64,000 bases of DNA, taken from IMG/VR virus record IMGVR_UViG_3300021067_000042, positions 1 through 64,000 of that record; one strand, given 5' to 3'. The notes under the pieces were generated by a model. The model saw nothing but the letters and a program-made list of their open reading frames with translations. It did not search any database and was not told the DNA's origin. Shown in pieces: positions 36,193 to 45,832 of this stretch (positions are counted from its first letter, which is position 1; every line of letters starts with the position of its first letter). Source of the DNA: a virus. The translations under genes were made by a program, and so were the position numbers.

Positions 36193-39100
36193 TGCAGGAC
36201 GAGAAGCGCATAAGAGAGTTGATGCAGAAGGCTGACGGGCTGTCCGGGGACGGTTCGATCAACCGCGTCATTTCCCAGTGGGGCGCTCCCCGTGACGGCG
36301 GCGCGCGTAGGCATAAGGGCTACGACCTTCAGATTGAAGACAAGACGCCCTACGGGTTCAACGTGCCCGCGAGAGTAACTAATGTGGGTACGGGTGCGAA
36401 GCGTGGCGGCAACTGGGTTGAATTAGAGTTTGACATGCCGGACGGGCGCAAGGCCCGCTCCCGCATGATGCACAATACGCAGAACCTTGTTCAAGTCGGG
36501 CAGACCATAAATCCCGGTCAGCCTATCGCTACAGTCGGCAGAACCGGGAACGCGCACGGCCCGCACATTCACTACGAATGGTGGGAAAACGGCCAAGTGG
36601 TGGACCCGAGTACCGTCAAAGACCTTTACTACCCTGTTCGCTTGTCCGGGCAGCCATTTAGTCAGGATAGGGTTGCCGAGTTGATGGCTAAGGCTGACGG
36701 GCTGGACTCGCCTGCTTCTCCTGCCGATGGGCCGCTCGGACTCAACGCCGCAGTCGAAAGAGTTGCCAGAGCTCCGCAACCTGCCCTACAGCCAGCCACG
36801 CAGCCCGTACTGAGGACGCCCCGCGTGACTTCCACAGTGCGCGAAGACGTAGACTTTGACGCACCAATTCAGCCTACAACTGATGGTACTCAGCCGCAAC
36901 TCTATCCTGACGCCACACCCGAACCTCTAACTTTGGACCTGGGCCAGCGCATTGCAAAGTATTTCCACGACCGCGCGAGGCCGGATTTGCCCGAGCCGCC
37001 CAAAGGCTACGGCAGGGAGCAAGGTAAGGGTGTCACAGTCCGCGTGCGCTCTCCTAAGTCGAGTTATCCGTCCGTCGAGCAGATTGATGATGCTGTCTTG
37101 GAAGCGATGGGCGGGCCTGCATATGTCGAAGCGGGGAGACGGTTCAAGGCCGAAGCTGGCGAGCCTTTGGGACAAGCCAAGTTTAATTTAGCCGAAGCCT
37201 TCCAGCGTGGCGAAGTTGGATATGACGATAAGACCGGGACTTACGTCTTCAACGTCGCGCCCAATCAGAGATTCATTCACGCGCTGAATACTTACCTACA
37301 AACCGGCTCGGTGGATGCCGTCAGGGAAGCCACGCGGCAGATTGACGAAGCCGACGAGAAGTTTGAGAGGGAAAGAGCGGAGGCGTTTAAGAAAGACCGG
37401 GCGGAAAGGGGCATCGCAGCGGCGATAGGAACCGGAGTGGATGAGACGGCGGCTGGTGCGGGTCAACTTCTGCACAACGTCGTAATGCTTCCCAAGGCCG
37501 CTGGGGCTCGATTGGGGTTGGGTCAGAATCATCCCGAACTGGAACGCCTCGCCGCAGAAGATCGCGAGGCCCAAGCCTTAGTGGACGCCTCCCAGCGTGC
37601 GATTCCCGAAGAGACTACCGTAGCCAACAAACTAGCCAGAGGTGGTGCGGAGATTGCCGGAACCATCGCAACAAAGGGTTGGAGTGGCCCCGCGTTCCCT
37701 GCTGTTGTCTTTGCCGAAAACCTGCACCGCGGGCCGATGGAGGCCACACGTCAGGCCGTGCCTACAATCCCGATGGTTGCCGCTGGTTCTGCCGTCTCTC
37801 GTCTGACCAACAAGATGAGTCCTTTGGCTCGCCAAGCCCTGACCCGCGGGGCGTCGGGAGCAACCAATGTTGCTCAATCTGCTCTTGCCGGAAAGACCGA
37901 CCCCACGGACCTTGTTCTGGACGCCGCTTTGGGTGCCGCAATGCCCGTAGGACGCCGCAGACCGCTTGACGGGGATGTCAGGACGCCTTTAGGGCTCGAA
38001 CGCCCCGCACGGCCTAAATCCGCCGCCGACATGCCCGTCTCTGAGGTCGCCAGCGAGCCATTAGCCCGCCCCGAAGGTCGTTTACTGCTTGACTACCCCG
38101 AGATTCAACAGGTGCCAGACAAAAATCGGATGAGTCGTCGGGGTGAGATAGAACGGAGGCCAACCGCAGAATCGCCGAGTGCGTTGACGCCTAAAGCCGC
38201 CGCGCTTGAGGGGCTGAAAGTGGCCGCACAGTCCGGTGACCGTGAGGCTTTTCTGAGGGCGTCGAGAGAGGCGAGAGTCGCCGACGCCACCACCGAAGAG
38301 ATTAGTTCCGCGCTCAATGAGGTGAGTGCCGCCCCGCCCGTAGTAGAGAAACCGCTCTACGAGATGTCAATTCCAGACCTTGAGGCTTCGCGGCAGAGGT
38401 TGGAAAGTGAGCAGCGTCAAGTGGCGGTTGGCCTGCTCGGCAGGGAGAAGGGTAATCGCTACTTAGAACTTGAGAGGAAGATACTTAGCCCTGACGCCCC
38501 CGACTCTGTGGTTCGTCGTGCGCGCTCTGAAATGGAGCAAATGACTAGAGGGCTGACTGAGCAGCAACTGAATAGGCTGGAGCAGGAAAGCCCCGTCTCG
38601 GTGGATGACTATAAGACCTTCCGCGACGACCTCGAAACCATCGCCGCCCATTCGGATTCCGAGGAATCACTCGCTCGGGCATTGGCGAAGCCGCTGACGG
38701 ACATCGGGGCCGAACGTGACCCGGCCAAGATGAACCGTCAGCAGCAACGTGCTTACGCGCAGATGAGGTATGCGGCTGAGATTGCGAGAGGGAAAGGTTT
38801 CGACACGGCGAAGATAACCGGGATGGCGGCTGAACGAGCCAAAGGTAGATTCTCCAATCGTGAGGACGCGGAGTTCATGCTGCGCCACTTGTTCAAGGAC
38901 ACGTCTGGCTTGAAGGACGCGCCGAGGGGACTAAGCGCGGCCCCCGCTACCCCCCACTACGAGCGCCAGAACCGCCGCGCCAGAAACACGGCCACAGGGA
39001 GGAAAGGTCAATTCAAATCCGGCTTCAAAGAAGAGTCGCCTGCTGTTTCGGGTGTACGGTCAGAGGAAGCACCGAAAGGAGAGACAAATGAAGTTCCTGT

Positions 39101-41408
39101 TTCTGCTGTTCCTGCTCGGCCCGCCGATGTTGGCCTACCTCGCACTGGAACTGTTGAAAGAGCTGCGTCAGAATCGAAAGGCGCGGCCCGTAGCCTCCCC
39201 CAATCACTCGAACGTGTCGGACTCCAAAAGGGTGAAGATTTAACTTACGAGGTCGTCACTGATAAGGCTGCCTACGGCCGTGCCCAGGAAAGCATTCGGC
39301 AGCAAGGCGTAGATAGAGTCGCCGCTGACCTCTTGACGAAACTTCATGGCGGCGAAGAAGTGTCGAAGGATGATGCCGTAGCGGGCTTTGAGTTAATGCG
39401 ACGTTTTGAGGAGAGCGGTGAGACGAAACGCGCGGCTGAGTTAGCAAACGTCTTATCACAGAAGCTCACCCAAGCAGGCCAAGTGACGCAAGCCGCGTCC
39501 GTGCTTGCTCGGCTCTCCCCGGAGGGGGTGAAGATTGCCGCCAGCAGGAAAGCCGGGAGGGAGTTGACGGTCCAAGAAAGTAACTCGGTAACTGAAGCTG
39601 CCGCTAAAGTCCGTGAAGCGGAAGGGAAAATATCTACACTCGAAAAACAGATTGCCGAGCTTCAAATGCGTGCGACTACTCGTGCGCCCCGGCCCAAATT
39701 AGAAACCCTTCAGGAGCGATTGCAGAAGGCCGAGAGTGAAGCACGGGCGAGGTTGGAAGCACGTAAGCAAGGTGGCGTCAAAGGTAGCCAAGCTGGCGCG
39801 TCAATCATACCTTTGGATATTGCGGACTACGCGATTATCGGGGCGAGCAAGCTTGCACAGAAAGGCGTTTCGGCGGCGAGTTTCACGGCGGATATGGTGA
39901 AGGAATTTGGCGAGGAAATCAGGCCAAAAATGCGGGCCATTTACCGTGAAGCCTACAAACTTTACGACCAGAACAGGAAGGACTTACTTCAGGAGCAGCG
40001 GGAGAGAAGTGTCAGGCGTGAGAATGTTGGCCCGCTGCGCCCCGAAGACATGCGGAGACTCGTCAATCAGAGGTTGGACGCTCAGACGGATGCCAGGAAA
40101 GCAAGGCAGCAATTAGCCAAGAAGTTTGACGAGCTCTCTGCCACGCCCGGTAGGACGTTCGGCCGGAAGGTGGTTGACGTACTTGGTTTGGCTCGCGCGG
40201 CTGAGACAGCCTTAGACCTGTCGTGGGGGCTCAGGCAGGGCAAGATGGCGCTTGCGCGGCATCCCCTGATTTGGGCTAAAGGGTTCGGCAAGCAAATACA
40301 GGCGTTGAAGGCCGATAAGTTCGAGCGGATTGTTTCTGAGATTGAAGGCGACGCCGATTTCAAGTATGCCAAGAGGTTCAAGCTGGGACTCACGGCGGAA
40401 GGCTTGAGGGGTGAAACTCTGGGCGCTCGTGAAGAGTCATTCCAAACCTCATTGGCTGACAAGATTCCCGGCATCGCAATGTCCCAAAGAGCACAAACGG
40501 CTATGGGCGACGTGGTGAAGTTCGGGTGGTTCAAGGACTATCTGAACAAGGCCCGAAAGGCGGGGCTTGACCCCGAGAAAGCAGAAGATCGTGCGGTATT
40601 CCAGCAGGGCGTGGACTTGATAAATGATTTCACCGGGAGAGGGAAATTGCCCCGCCAGTTGGAAGGCGCTGCGCCTGTTCTAAATAACACTATATTTAGT
40701 CCGCGGTTTTGGGCGGCCCGTGTGCGCTCACTAACTATCACCCCTGCGAGGATGGTTTTGCCCGAGAGGATGGGCGGGCTTTCGGGTCCAGCGCGTAAGG
40801 AAGCGTTCAAGACCTTGTTTGCCTTCTCATCTCTGGTGGCTGCCCAGTTGGCATTGGCGAAGATGAACGGGGCCGAGGTTGCAACTTCGCCCGAAGATAA
40901 GAAGTTTGGCAAGGCGTGTTGGGGCGACACCTGTTTTGATTTCTCTGCCGGATTCCAGAGCCACATTCGATTGGCGTTGAATCTTGAGAAAGCCATTCGC
41001 GGAGAGAGTAATCGTGAGCCGATGGAAATATTTGGTACTTACGTGAGGGGCAAGGAGTCCCCGATAGCGTCAATCGTCCACGACACGTTCTTGAGTCGGC
41101 GGAAAGAAGGTAGGGGAACTGACGTGACGGGAGAGCCTGTTTACATGGCCGGGAAACCGGGAACGTCGGGCTTTGAGCGCCTCCGCACGAGTTACCCATT
41201 TAAGAAGCTGACGCCGATGGTGTGGAACGATGCGATTGAAGCCTACAAACAATCCGGCTTGGGTGCTGGGTTGGGAATCGGCATCGCTTCATTCCTGGGT
41301 GAAGGGGCTACGTCTTACGAGCAGCGCGAGAACAGAGGAACGTCCAGAGGTACTGCGCGACCTTCCGCGTCGCGCCCGGCCAAACCACAAAGGAGTACGA
41401 AGGAATGA
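36192..41408 (+). CDS. giant virion protein with N-terminal M23 peptidase (ejection/internal protein candidate)
   Basis: 1738 aa. An M23 zinc endopeptidase domain lies at residues 25-140: GAPRDGGARRHKGYDLQI gives His41 and Asp45 (HxxxD), and GPHIHYEW gives His127 (HxH), with the NPGQPIATVGRTG loop typical of LytM. A motif ELMxKADGL flanks it at both sides (residues 9-17 and about 162-170). Long coiled-coil and Ala/Glu/Arg-rich segments follow, with a hydrophobic patch near residues 500-540 and a C-terminal segment typical of injected proteins. Such giant murein-cutting internal proteins open the cell wall during DNA ejection (as T7 gp16 does with another fold). It is translationally coupled to the sigma-4 protein. 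Confidence 0.85.
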   Translation: MQDEKRIRELMQKADGLSGDGSINRVISQWGAPRDGGARRHKGYDLQIEDKTPYGFNVPARVTNVGTGAKRGGNWVELEFDMPDGRKARSRMMHNTQNLVQVGQTINPGQPIATVGRTGNAHGPHIHYEWWENGQVVDPSTVKDLYYPVRLSGQPFSQDRVAELMAKADGLDSPASPADGPLGLNAAVERVARAPQPALQPATQPVLRTPRVTSTVREDVDFDAPIQPTTDGTQPQLYPDATPEPLTLDLGQRIAKYFHDRARPDLPEPPKGYGREQGKGVTVRVRSPKSSYPSVEQIDDAVLEAMGGPAYVEAGRRFKAEAGEPLGQAKFNLAEAFQRGEVGYDDKTGTYVFNVAPNQRFIHALNTYLQTGSVDAVREATRQIDEADEKFERERAEAFKKDRAERGIAAAIGTGVDETAAGAGQLLHNVVMLPKAAGARLGLGQNHPELERLAAEDREAQALVDASQRAIPEETTVANKLARGGAEIAGTIATKGWSGPAFPAVVFAENLHRGPMEATRQAVPTIPMVAAGSAVSRLTNKMSPLARQALTRGASGATNVAQSALAGKTDPTDLVLDAALGAAMPVGRRRPLDGDVRTPLGLERPARPKSAADMPVSEVASEPLARPEGRLLLDYPEIQQVPDKNRMSRRGEIERRPTAESPSALTPKAAALEGLKVAAQSGDREAFLRASREARVADATTEEISSALNEVSAAPPVVEKPLYEMSIPDLEASRQRLESEQRQVAVGLLGREKGNRYLELERKILSPDAPDSVVRRARSEMEQMTRGLTEQQLNRLEQESPVSVDDYKTFRDDLETIAAHSDSEESLARALAKPLTDIGAERDPAKMNRQQQRAYAQMRYAAEIARGKGFDTAKITGMAAERAKGRFSNREDAEFMLRHLFKDTSGLKDAPRGLSAAPATPHYERQNRRARNTATGRKGQFKSGFKEESPAVSGVRSEEAPKGETNEVPVSAVPARPADVGLPRTGTVERAASESKGAARSLPQSLERVGLQKGEDLTYEVVTDKAAYGRAQESIRQQGVDRVAADLLTKLHGGEEVSKDDAVAGFELMRRFEESGETKRAAELANVLSQKLTQAGQVTQAASVLARLSPEGVKIAASRKAGRELTVQESNSVTEAAAKVREAEGKISTLEKQIAELQMRATTRAPRPKLETLQERLQKAESEARARLEARKQGGVKGSQAGASIIPLDIADYAIIGASKLAQKGVSAASFTADMVKEFGEEIRPKMRAIYREAYKLYDQNRKDLLQEQRERSVRRENVGPLRPEDMRRLVNQRLDAQTDARKARQQLAKKFDELSATPGRTFGRKVVDVLGLARAAETALDLSWGLRQGKMALARHPLIWAKGFGKQIQALKADKFERIVSEIEGDADFKYAKRFKLGLTAEGLRGETLGAREESFQTSLADKIPGIAMSQRAQTAMGDVVKFGWFKDYLNKARKAGLDPEKAEDRAVFQQGVDLINDFTGRGKLPRQLEGAAPVLNNTIFSPRFWAARVRSLTITPARMVLPERMGGLSGPARKEAFKTLFAFSSLVAAQLALAKMNGAEVATSPEDKKFGKACWGDTCFDFSAGFQSHIRLALNLEKAIRGESNREPMEIFGTYVRGKESPIASIVHDTFLSRRKEGRGTDVTGEPVYMAGKPGTSGFERLRTSYPFKKLTPMVWNDAIEAYKQSGLGAGLGIGIASFLGEGATSYEQRENRGTSRGTARPSASRPAKPQRSTKE

Positions 41409-41554
41409 TTTCTGCATCACTCATCTTATGGATACTCGCTTTCGTTTTCTTTGTGTTGGCCGGGCTGAATGTCACGGCTAACGGCAAGATTAGATTTGAA
41501 TGGCTCGCCGCCGCCTGCATCGTGGGGGCGGTAATAGTGGGAGGTGTGAAATGA
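41405..41554 (+). CDS. 49-aa two-TM membrane protein
   Basis: ATG 41405 overlaps the giant gene's stop (ATGA), and its own TGA overlaps the next ATG. Helices: ASLILWILAFVFFVLAGLNV and WLAAACIVGAVIVGGV. Too small for length filters. Unknown role. Confidence 0.6.
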   Translation: MISASLILWILAFVFFVLAGLNVTANGKIRFEWLAAACIVGAVIVGGVK

Positions 41555-41760
41555 ACAGAAGAAACTTTCTTAAATCTGCGGCGGTGGTTGTTCTAGTGGC
41601 TGTCGTCTCCGTGGAGTTATTCGGCAAGCCTCCCGTGCTGTATGGACACGGGGAATGCACTTGTTTTTTCGATGTAAGCGCGAGCGGAGGAAAATTTTAC
41701 TCGCGGGTCAGTAATATTTGCGGCAAATGTCTTCACGCCGCTACCGCAAAAGATTTGTAA
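41551..41760 (+). CDS. 69-aa Tat-signal Cys-containing protein
   Basis: ATG 41551 is coupled to the preceding gene by overlap. The N-terminus is a twin-arginine signal: MNRRNFLKSAAVVVLVAVVSVEL, with RRxFLK and a hydrophobic core. The mature part has HGECTCFFDVSASGG and SNICGKCLHAA, a CxC plus CxxC that could hold a metal or form disulfides. Tat export of a 45-residue product from a phage late operon is unusual. Confidence 0.7.
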   Translation: MNRRNFLKSAAVVVLVAVVSVELFGKPPVLYGHGECTCFFDVSASGGKFYSRVSNICGKCLHAATAKDL

Positions 41761-41820
41761 TCTCTCTTGAGGACAGGAAATAGTTTGTTTGTCGGCGGTT
41801 ATTCTGTTGGGGGTGATTAG

Positions 41821-42300
41821 ATGAACATTGAAACGAAAACTGCGAGTTTGAGTGAATCGGATGATTCGGGGTCGGCGTTTCGTAGCGCGTTTCGGATGGC
41901 CTGTCGGCGGGTTTACGAAGAGGAGTTTAACATTGCGCCGATGGTTAGTCATCTGTTCGGTGATTCCCTCTGCTTTTATGCTCTTGTTAGCGGCATTGGC
42001 TTTGCTACAGCGCGTGCATTAGCGAATGCGGGGTTTTTCTATCCAAACGATGTGGTGAGGGCGCGGGATTTGGACTTGCTTGCCGTTAACGGGATTGGTT
42101 GGTCGAGGTTAGGCAGGATACGCAGGAATTTGAACGAGTTGCTTCCGGGGGAGTTGACCGTGTCGGTTCTGCTAGACCGGATGCTGGGTGAGAGCCGCGC
42201 TATAGAGCTTGATGGCGAGATACCGCATTACGCCGAATTTTGCGGCATGAACGATGACACCGAAAACCGTTGCGTTAATTTTCTGACCCGCATTGACTGA
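41821..42300 (+). CDS. HhH-domain (RNA polymerase alpha-CTD-like) protein
   Basis: 159 aa. Residues 50-108 hold two helix-hairpin-helix elements: FYALVSGIGFATARALANAGFFYPNDVVRARDLDLLAVNGIGWSRLGRIRRNLNELL. The second, with dLL-x-V-x-G-I-G-x-x-x-L-x-x-I-R-x-x-L, resembles the alpha-CTD, which contacts UP-element DNA and region 4 of sigma. The match is visual, and a generic DNA-binding HhH is equally possible. It lies two genes after the sigma-4 fusion, a pairing worth testing. Confidence 0.6.
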   Translation: MNIETKTASLSESDDSGSAFRSAFRMACRRVYEEEFNIAPMVSHLFGDSLCFYALVSGIGFATARALANAGFFYPNDVVRARDLDLLAVNGIGWSRLGRIRRNLNELLPGELTVSVLLDRMLGESRAIELDGEIPHYAEFCGMNDDTENRCVNFLTRID

Positions 42301-42309
42301 GGGTGTTTT

Positions 42310-42954
42310 ATGGCTCAAAGGAAGTCAACAAAGAAGGGGGCGGGAGATGGTAAGCCAAATAGGAGACCAACAAAGAGGCAACTCCTAACGGCTGAGGGTG
42401 TAGCACAAGGCAAGAGTTTGCATAGGGCCGCTTTAGATGCCGGCTACTCGCCGCATACGGCGAAATCCATGATTTATAAAACGCAAGAAAACGCAAGAAT
42501 TTTGGAGGCCGTAGAAAACCGGAAGGCCGAGGCCATGCGGAGGGCGCAAATTCATACGGATATTATAGTTGGCTCTCTCGCTGAGATAGCTACGGCCTCA
42601 CTTGCCGACGTGGTTCCCGACGATCCGTTCTTGCGAAATGCGAAGAAAAGTGGAACGGACCATTTAATTAAGAAAGTCAAGGTCAATTACGACACCAAAG
42701 GGAATATAAAGTCTCGGGAATACGAGATGTATTCCCGCCTTGAAGCCTTGAACCAGCTTAGGGACACGTTCGGGATGAAGCAGGAGCCTAGAGCCAACAC
42801 CTTTGACGAAACCCGCAGGGCAGAAGTTGAGCGTTCAATTCACAGAATCATGGAGCGTGACGGAGTAGACCAGCCCACGGCGGCAAAGACCTTGCTTGCG
42901 GAGTTGGGCGACGTGCCGGAACTCGCCCCGATAGTCAGTAGTTATGCCAACTAG
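42310..42954 (+). CDS. terminase small subunit
   Basis: 214 aa. The N-terminal part (PTKRQLLTAEGVAQGKSLHRAALDAGYSPHTAKSMIYKTQENARILEAVE) is an HTH of the terminase small-subunit (terminase_2-like) family. The middle (HTDIIVGSLAEIATASLADVV) and the basic strand ending KVNYDTKGNIKSREYEM follow the usual plan. It recognises the packaging site and feeds DNA to the large subunit, which overlaps it by 11 bp. Confidence 0.85.
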   Translation: MAQRKSTKKGAGDGKPNRRPTKRQLLTAEGVAQGKSLHRAALDAGYSPHTAKSMIYKTQENARILEAVENRKAEAMRRAQIHTDIIVGSLAEIATASLADVVPDDPFLRNAKKSGTDHLIKKVKVNYDTKGNIKSREYEMYSRLEALNQLRDTFGMKQEPRANTFDETRRAEVERSIHRIMERDGVDQPTAAKTLLAELGDVPELAPIVSSYAN

Positions 42955-45025
42955 TGTGACAATAGCAGAGGCCACACGTTTGCGGGCTTTGTTCCCTGGC
43001 CGAGCGGCGATGTTCCCGAAAACGGAGCAGGCCGCTGAGTTGGAGTGCAAGGGCTATCTGGCTTGGCTTCAGACTCTCGGCAGGCGGACGTTTAGTAAGC
43101 CCTTCGCCTCTTTCCATTTTGAATTTTGGGATTGGTACTGGCCTGTACGCTTCAAACTCCTTCGCGGCGAGGTACTGACCCCCGAAGAAATGACGATGCT
43201 CCTCATTTGGGGGCGCGGGATGGGTAAAAGCTCGCACGTTGAGTGGGCCTGTATTGCTGAAGGTGCTTTGGGTGAAGGTGTGACGGATGAGCCGGGATTC
43301 GTCGGTTACGTCTGCGACACTGAGGCATTGGCTAAGGGGCATATTCAGTCAATCAGGAATCGCCTGGATTCTCCACAGGTGGCTTACTACTACCCCGGAC
43401 TCTCTAACCCTCGTGTGGATAAGCACGGCTATCAGACCGCGTGGAGGCAGGACTTTCTAGCAACATCTTCACACTGGGGCATCATCCCGATTGGCCTAGA
43501 AGAAGGCGTGCGCGGCGGGCGTTTGTTCGATCTGCGCTTTACCATGTTCGTCTTTGACGACATTGACAGCCGCAAAGATTCTCCGGCCGCCGTAGAGAAG
43601 AAGATGAAGATTATCTCCCACGAGATTCTACCCGCCGGCACGCCGGACACTCTTAAATTAGTGCCACAGAATCTTATTCACGAGAATGGGTTTGTCACTC
43701 AGGTTTACACTCGCAGAAGTGACATCCTGTCCGAGCGTCAGGAGTCAGGGCCGTACCCCGCCTTCGACGATTTAGAACTGGAGTTGGATTCATCCAGTGC
43801 GGGCAGGAAGTGGAAGATTAAAAGTGCCAGACCTACGTGGCCGAGCATTGACTTGAGGGCTGCGAGTGTGTTCCTAGCCGACTCCGGCAAGGTCGCCTTC
43901 TTAGCAGAGTACCAGCACGACCTTGAGAGCAACAAAGAAGGAAGAGTATTAAGAAACTACAATGACAAGCTGATGGTGATTCGTCGCTCTGATTTCCAGA
44001 GGGTCTACGGTCAAAGATTCATCCCTAAGAACTGGCCTAAGAGAGTGTTCCATGATTGGTCACGTACTAAATCAGCATACCACGCTAACATCGCGGGGAA
44101 ACTGACGGTCTCCAATCAGAACACCAAGCTCCCCGGCAAGCTGTTCCTGTTCGACTTGATGTCATTTGAGGAGCAGACGCAGGCCGATGATGTTGGTAAA
44201 AGGTTATTAGAGAGTATCACGCCCTTTGTCCCTGGCACGAATCAGACCTGGGCGCAGCTTATTGATTCTTCTACCTCCCGTGCTGGGTTGGAAATCTACC
44301 TATCCGACCTAACCAGATTGATCGAAGCCCGAAGGAACGTCTTAGCGGGTGTCATCCCTCCCCTCGTGGTTCCCTTGCTTCAGGAGAACGGCTACACATC
44401 ATTCGTGGGCTCCCACGACCAGAACAACGACGCTTTGACTGTTTACCGTAAAGTCTTCGGCCTGCCATTCGCCCCAGTGAATCCCGGCGAAAGTGGTGGG
44501 CTCGAATGGATAGACCACTTCATGCTGGTAGATAAGAAGACCCGACACCCGTTCTTTGAGGATGAGCAACTTGAAGACGGTACGTGGAAACTAGGTTGTC
44601 CGGGCATGTTCATACTGCTTGAGGATGAGAAATACCCTTATCCGCAAGTCTCTACACCGGATGCTTTGCACGATTCTGATTTGTGCAGGTATCAGTTCAA
44701 CAACTGGAGAATGCGGCCCGCCAAACTTACAGAAGGCGGGTTAGTCGAGCATGGCCCGATGAAGATGAATGACGACTTCGGGCAGGGCTTACAGATGGCA
44801 ATGGTAAATGGCCCGCCTGCACCTTTGCCTTTGACGTTTGGTGAGAAGGTAGTTGAGGCCACGCCACCGAGCAAGCGATTCGAGGCTTTACAGGAGCAGT
44901 CCAATATTCCGGGCGGGGGGCTGACGCCTGAAGCTGAGATGACTTTCATTTATAACCGGAAACAGGCAGAGAAGAAAATCAGACCTCGCATTGTTGAGAC
45001 TAACGAGTGGGGAGAGGAAATATGA
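42944..45025 (+). CDS. terminase large subunit (packaging ATPase/nuclease)
   Basis: 693 aa. Walker A GRGMGKSS (residues 90-97), Walker B MFVFDDID (201-208) with the catalytic acid, and GLEEGVRGGRLFD ahead of it. The nuclease half starts with RVFHDWSRTKSAYH (Asp371) and continues LIDSSTSRAGLE. The length is large for the family. It powers DNA translocation into the prohead and makes the cut. It lies before a run of small genes and then portal, unlike the usual direct neighbour order. Confidence 0.93.
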   Translation: MPTSVTIAEATRLRALFPGRAAMFPKTEQAAELECKGYLAWLQTLGRRTFSKPFASFHFEFWDWYWPVRFKLLRGEVLTPEEMTMLLIWGRGMGKSSHVEWACIAEGALGEGVTDEPGFVGYVCDTEALAKGHIQSIRNRLDSPQVAYYYPGLSNPRVDKHGYQTAWRQDFLATSSHWGIIPIGLEEGVRGGRLFDLRFTMFVFDDIDSRKDSPAAVEKKMKIISHEILPAGTPDTLKLVPQNLIHENGFVTQVYTRRSDILSERQESGPYPAFDDLELELDSSSAGRKWKIKSARPTWPSIDLRAASVFLADSGKVAFLAEYQHDLESNKEGRVLRNYNDKLMVIRRSDFQRVYGQRFIPKNWPKRVFHDWSRTKSAYHANIAGKLTVSNQNTKLPGKLFLFDLMSFEEQTQADDVGKRLLESITPFVPGTNQTWAQLIDSSTSRAGLEIYLSDLTRLIEARRNVLAGVIPPLVVPLLQENGYTSFVGSHDQNNDALTVYRKVFGLPFAPVNPGESGGLEWIDHFMLVDKKTRHPFFEDEQLEDGTWKLGCPGMFILLEDEKYPYPQVSTPDALHDSDLCRYQFNNWRMRPAKLTEGGLVEHGPMKMNDDFGQGLQMAMVNGPPAPLPLTFGEKVVEATPPSKRFEALQEQSNIPGGGLTPEAEMTFIYNRKQAEKKIRPRIVETNEWGEEI

Positions 45026-45270
45026 GCACGAATGTTCAAGTCACGGAAGCCAATGACCTACAAGCCAGGTATGATCTTGCCACAAGCAGGCTCGCAAGAA
45101 TCTGCGATAATGCCAACGTCTTAGTCGAGCATGGAATCATTTCTAACGACGTGGCGCAGCAGTTCATTGTGATTGCCATGTCGGAGAGGTTAGACGACCC
45201 GCACCCTGAGACTGGACTACCTTGCTGGTGTGGGGAGACTCATCGGGGAAGGAAGGTGGATGATGAGTGA
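45022..45270 (+). CDS. small hypothetical protein
   Basis: ATG 45022 overlaps the terminase stop (ATGA) with GAGAGGAAAT ahead. The 82-aa product is helical and ends with a Cys/His cluster (HPETGLPCWCGETHRG). Unrecognised. Confidence 0.6.
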   Translation: MSTNVQVTEANDLQARYDLATSRLARICDNANVLVEHGIISNDVAQQFIVIAMSERLDDPHPETGLPCWCGETHRGRKVDDE

Positions 45271-45832
45271 CGAAGAAGTTGACCGCGCCTTCCTGATCCG
45301 ACAAAGGGCGAGGAACATAAAGCGCATCCGTCAGGCGCGTTTGCTCTGCGAGGCGGTTGTGTTGTCGTCTCTAGAAAGGATGTTTCTGAGCCACTGTCCT
45401 CCCGTGCCGTTCTACCAACAGATAGAGGAGCAAGCCGAAATGAGCAATCAACAGTTTGAAGTGGCTGACGAGAGGGGGAGGGCACTACCGCCACGGTGGG
45501 CATTTTGGGAGTCAAAGGAATGGCCCGACCCCACCCTTCTCAAGTTAAGCGAGACCCATGACGAGTGTTTGAACGATTGCCCCTTCCCCGTGGTTGTCTC
45601 CGAATACTGCGGTCTCAGGGCGCAAGCTATTGGCGCGGGTGAGATTCACGCTCATTACATGACACGGAACGGGGAGCCACGCTGCGATATTCTAGCCACT
45701 ACCGCCGAAGCCGAGCGCATCACCGATACCTACACCTGTTTCCGCCACGCTCCGGGGATGGAAGTAAAGGATATTCCGCTGAATGAGAAGTGTTCTGTAT
45801 GTGGCTGGGGCCAACCAAAGGAGACTGTATGA
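45260..45832 (+). CDS. hypothetical protein, ~190 aa
   Basis: ATG 45260 (or 45263) follows GGAAGGTGG. The N-terminal half is helical and basic (RQRARNIKRIRQARLLCEAVVLSSLERMF); the C-terminal half has several Cys/His (CLNDCPFPVVVSEYCG...CSVCGWGQP). Possible zinc site. Unrecognised. Confidence 0.6.
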   Translation: MMSDEEVDRAFLIRQRARNIKRIRQARLLCEAVVLSSLERMFLSHCPPVPFYQQIEEQAEMSNQQFEVADERGRALPPRWAFWESKEWPDPTLLKLSETHDECLNDCPFPVVVSEYCGLRAQAIGAGEIHAHYMTRNGEPRCDILATTAEAERITDTYTCFRHAPGMEVKDIPLNEKCSVCGWGQPKETV

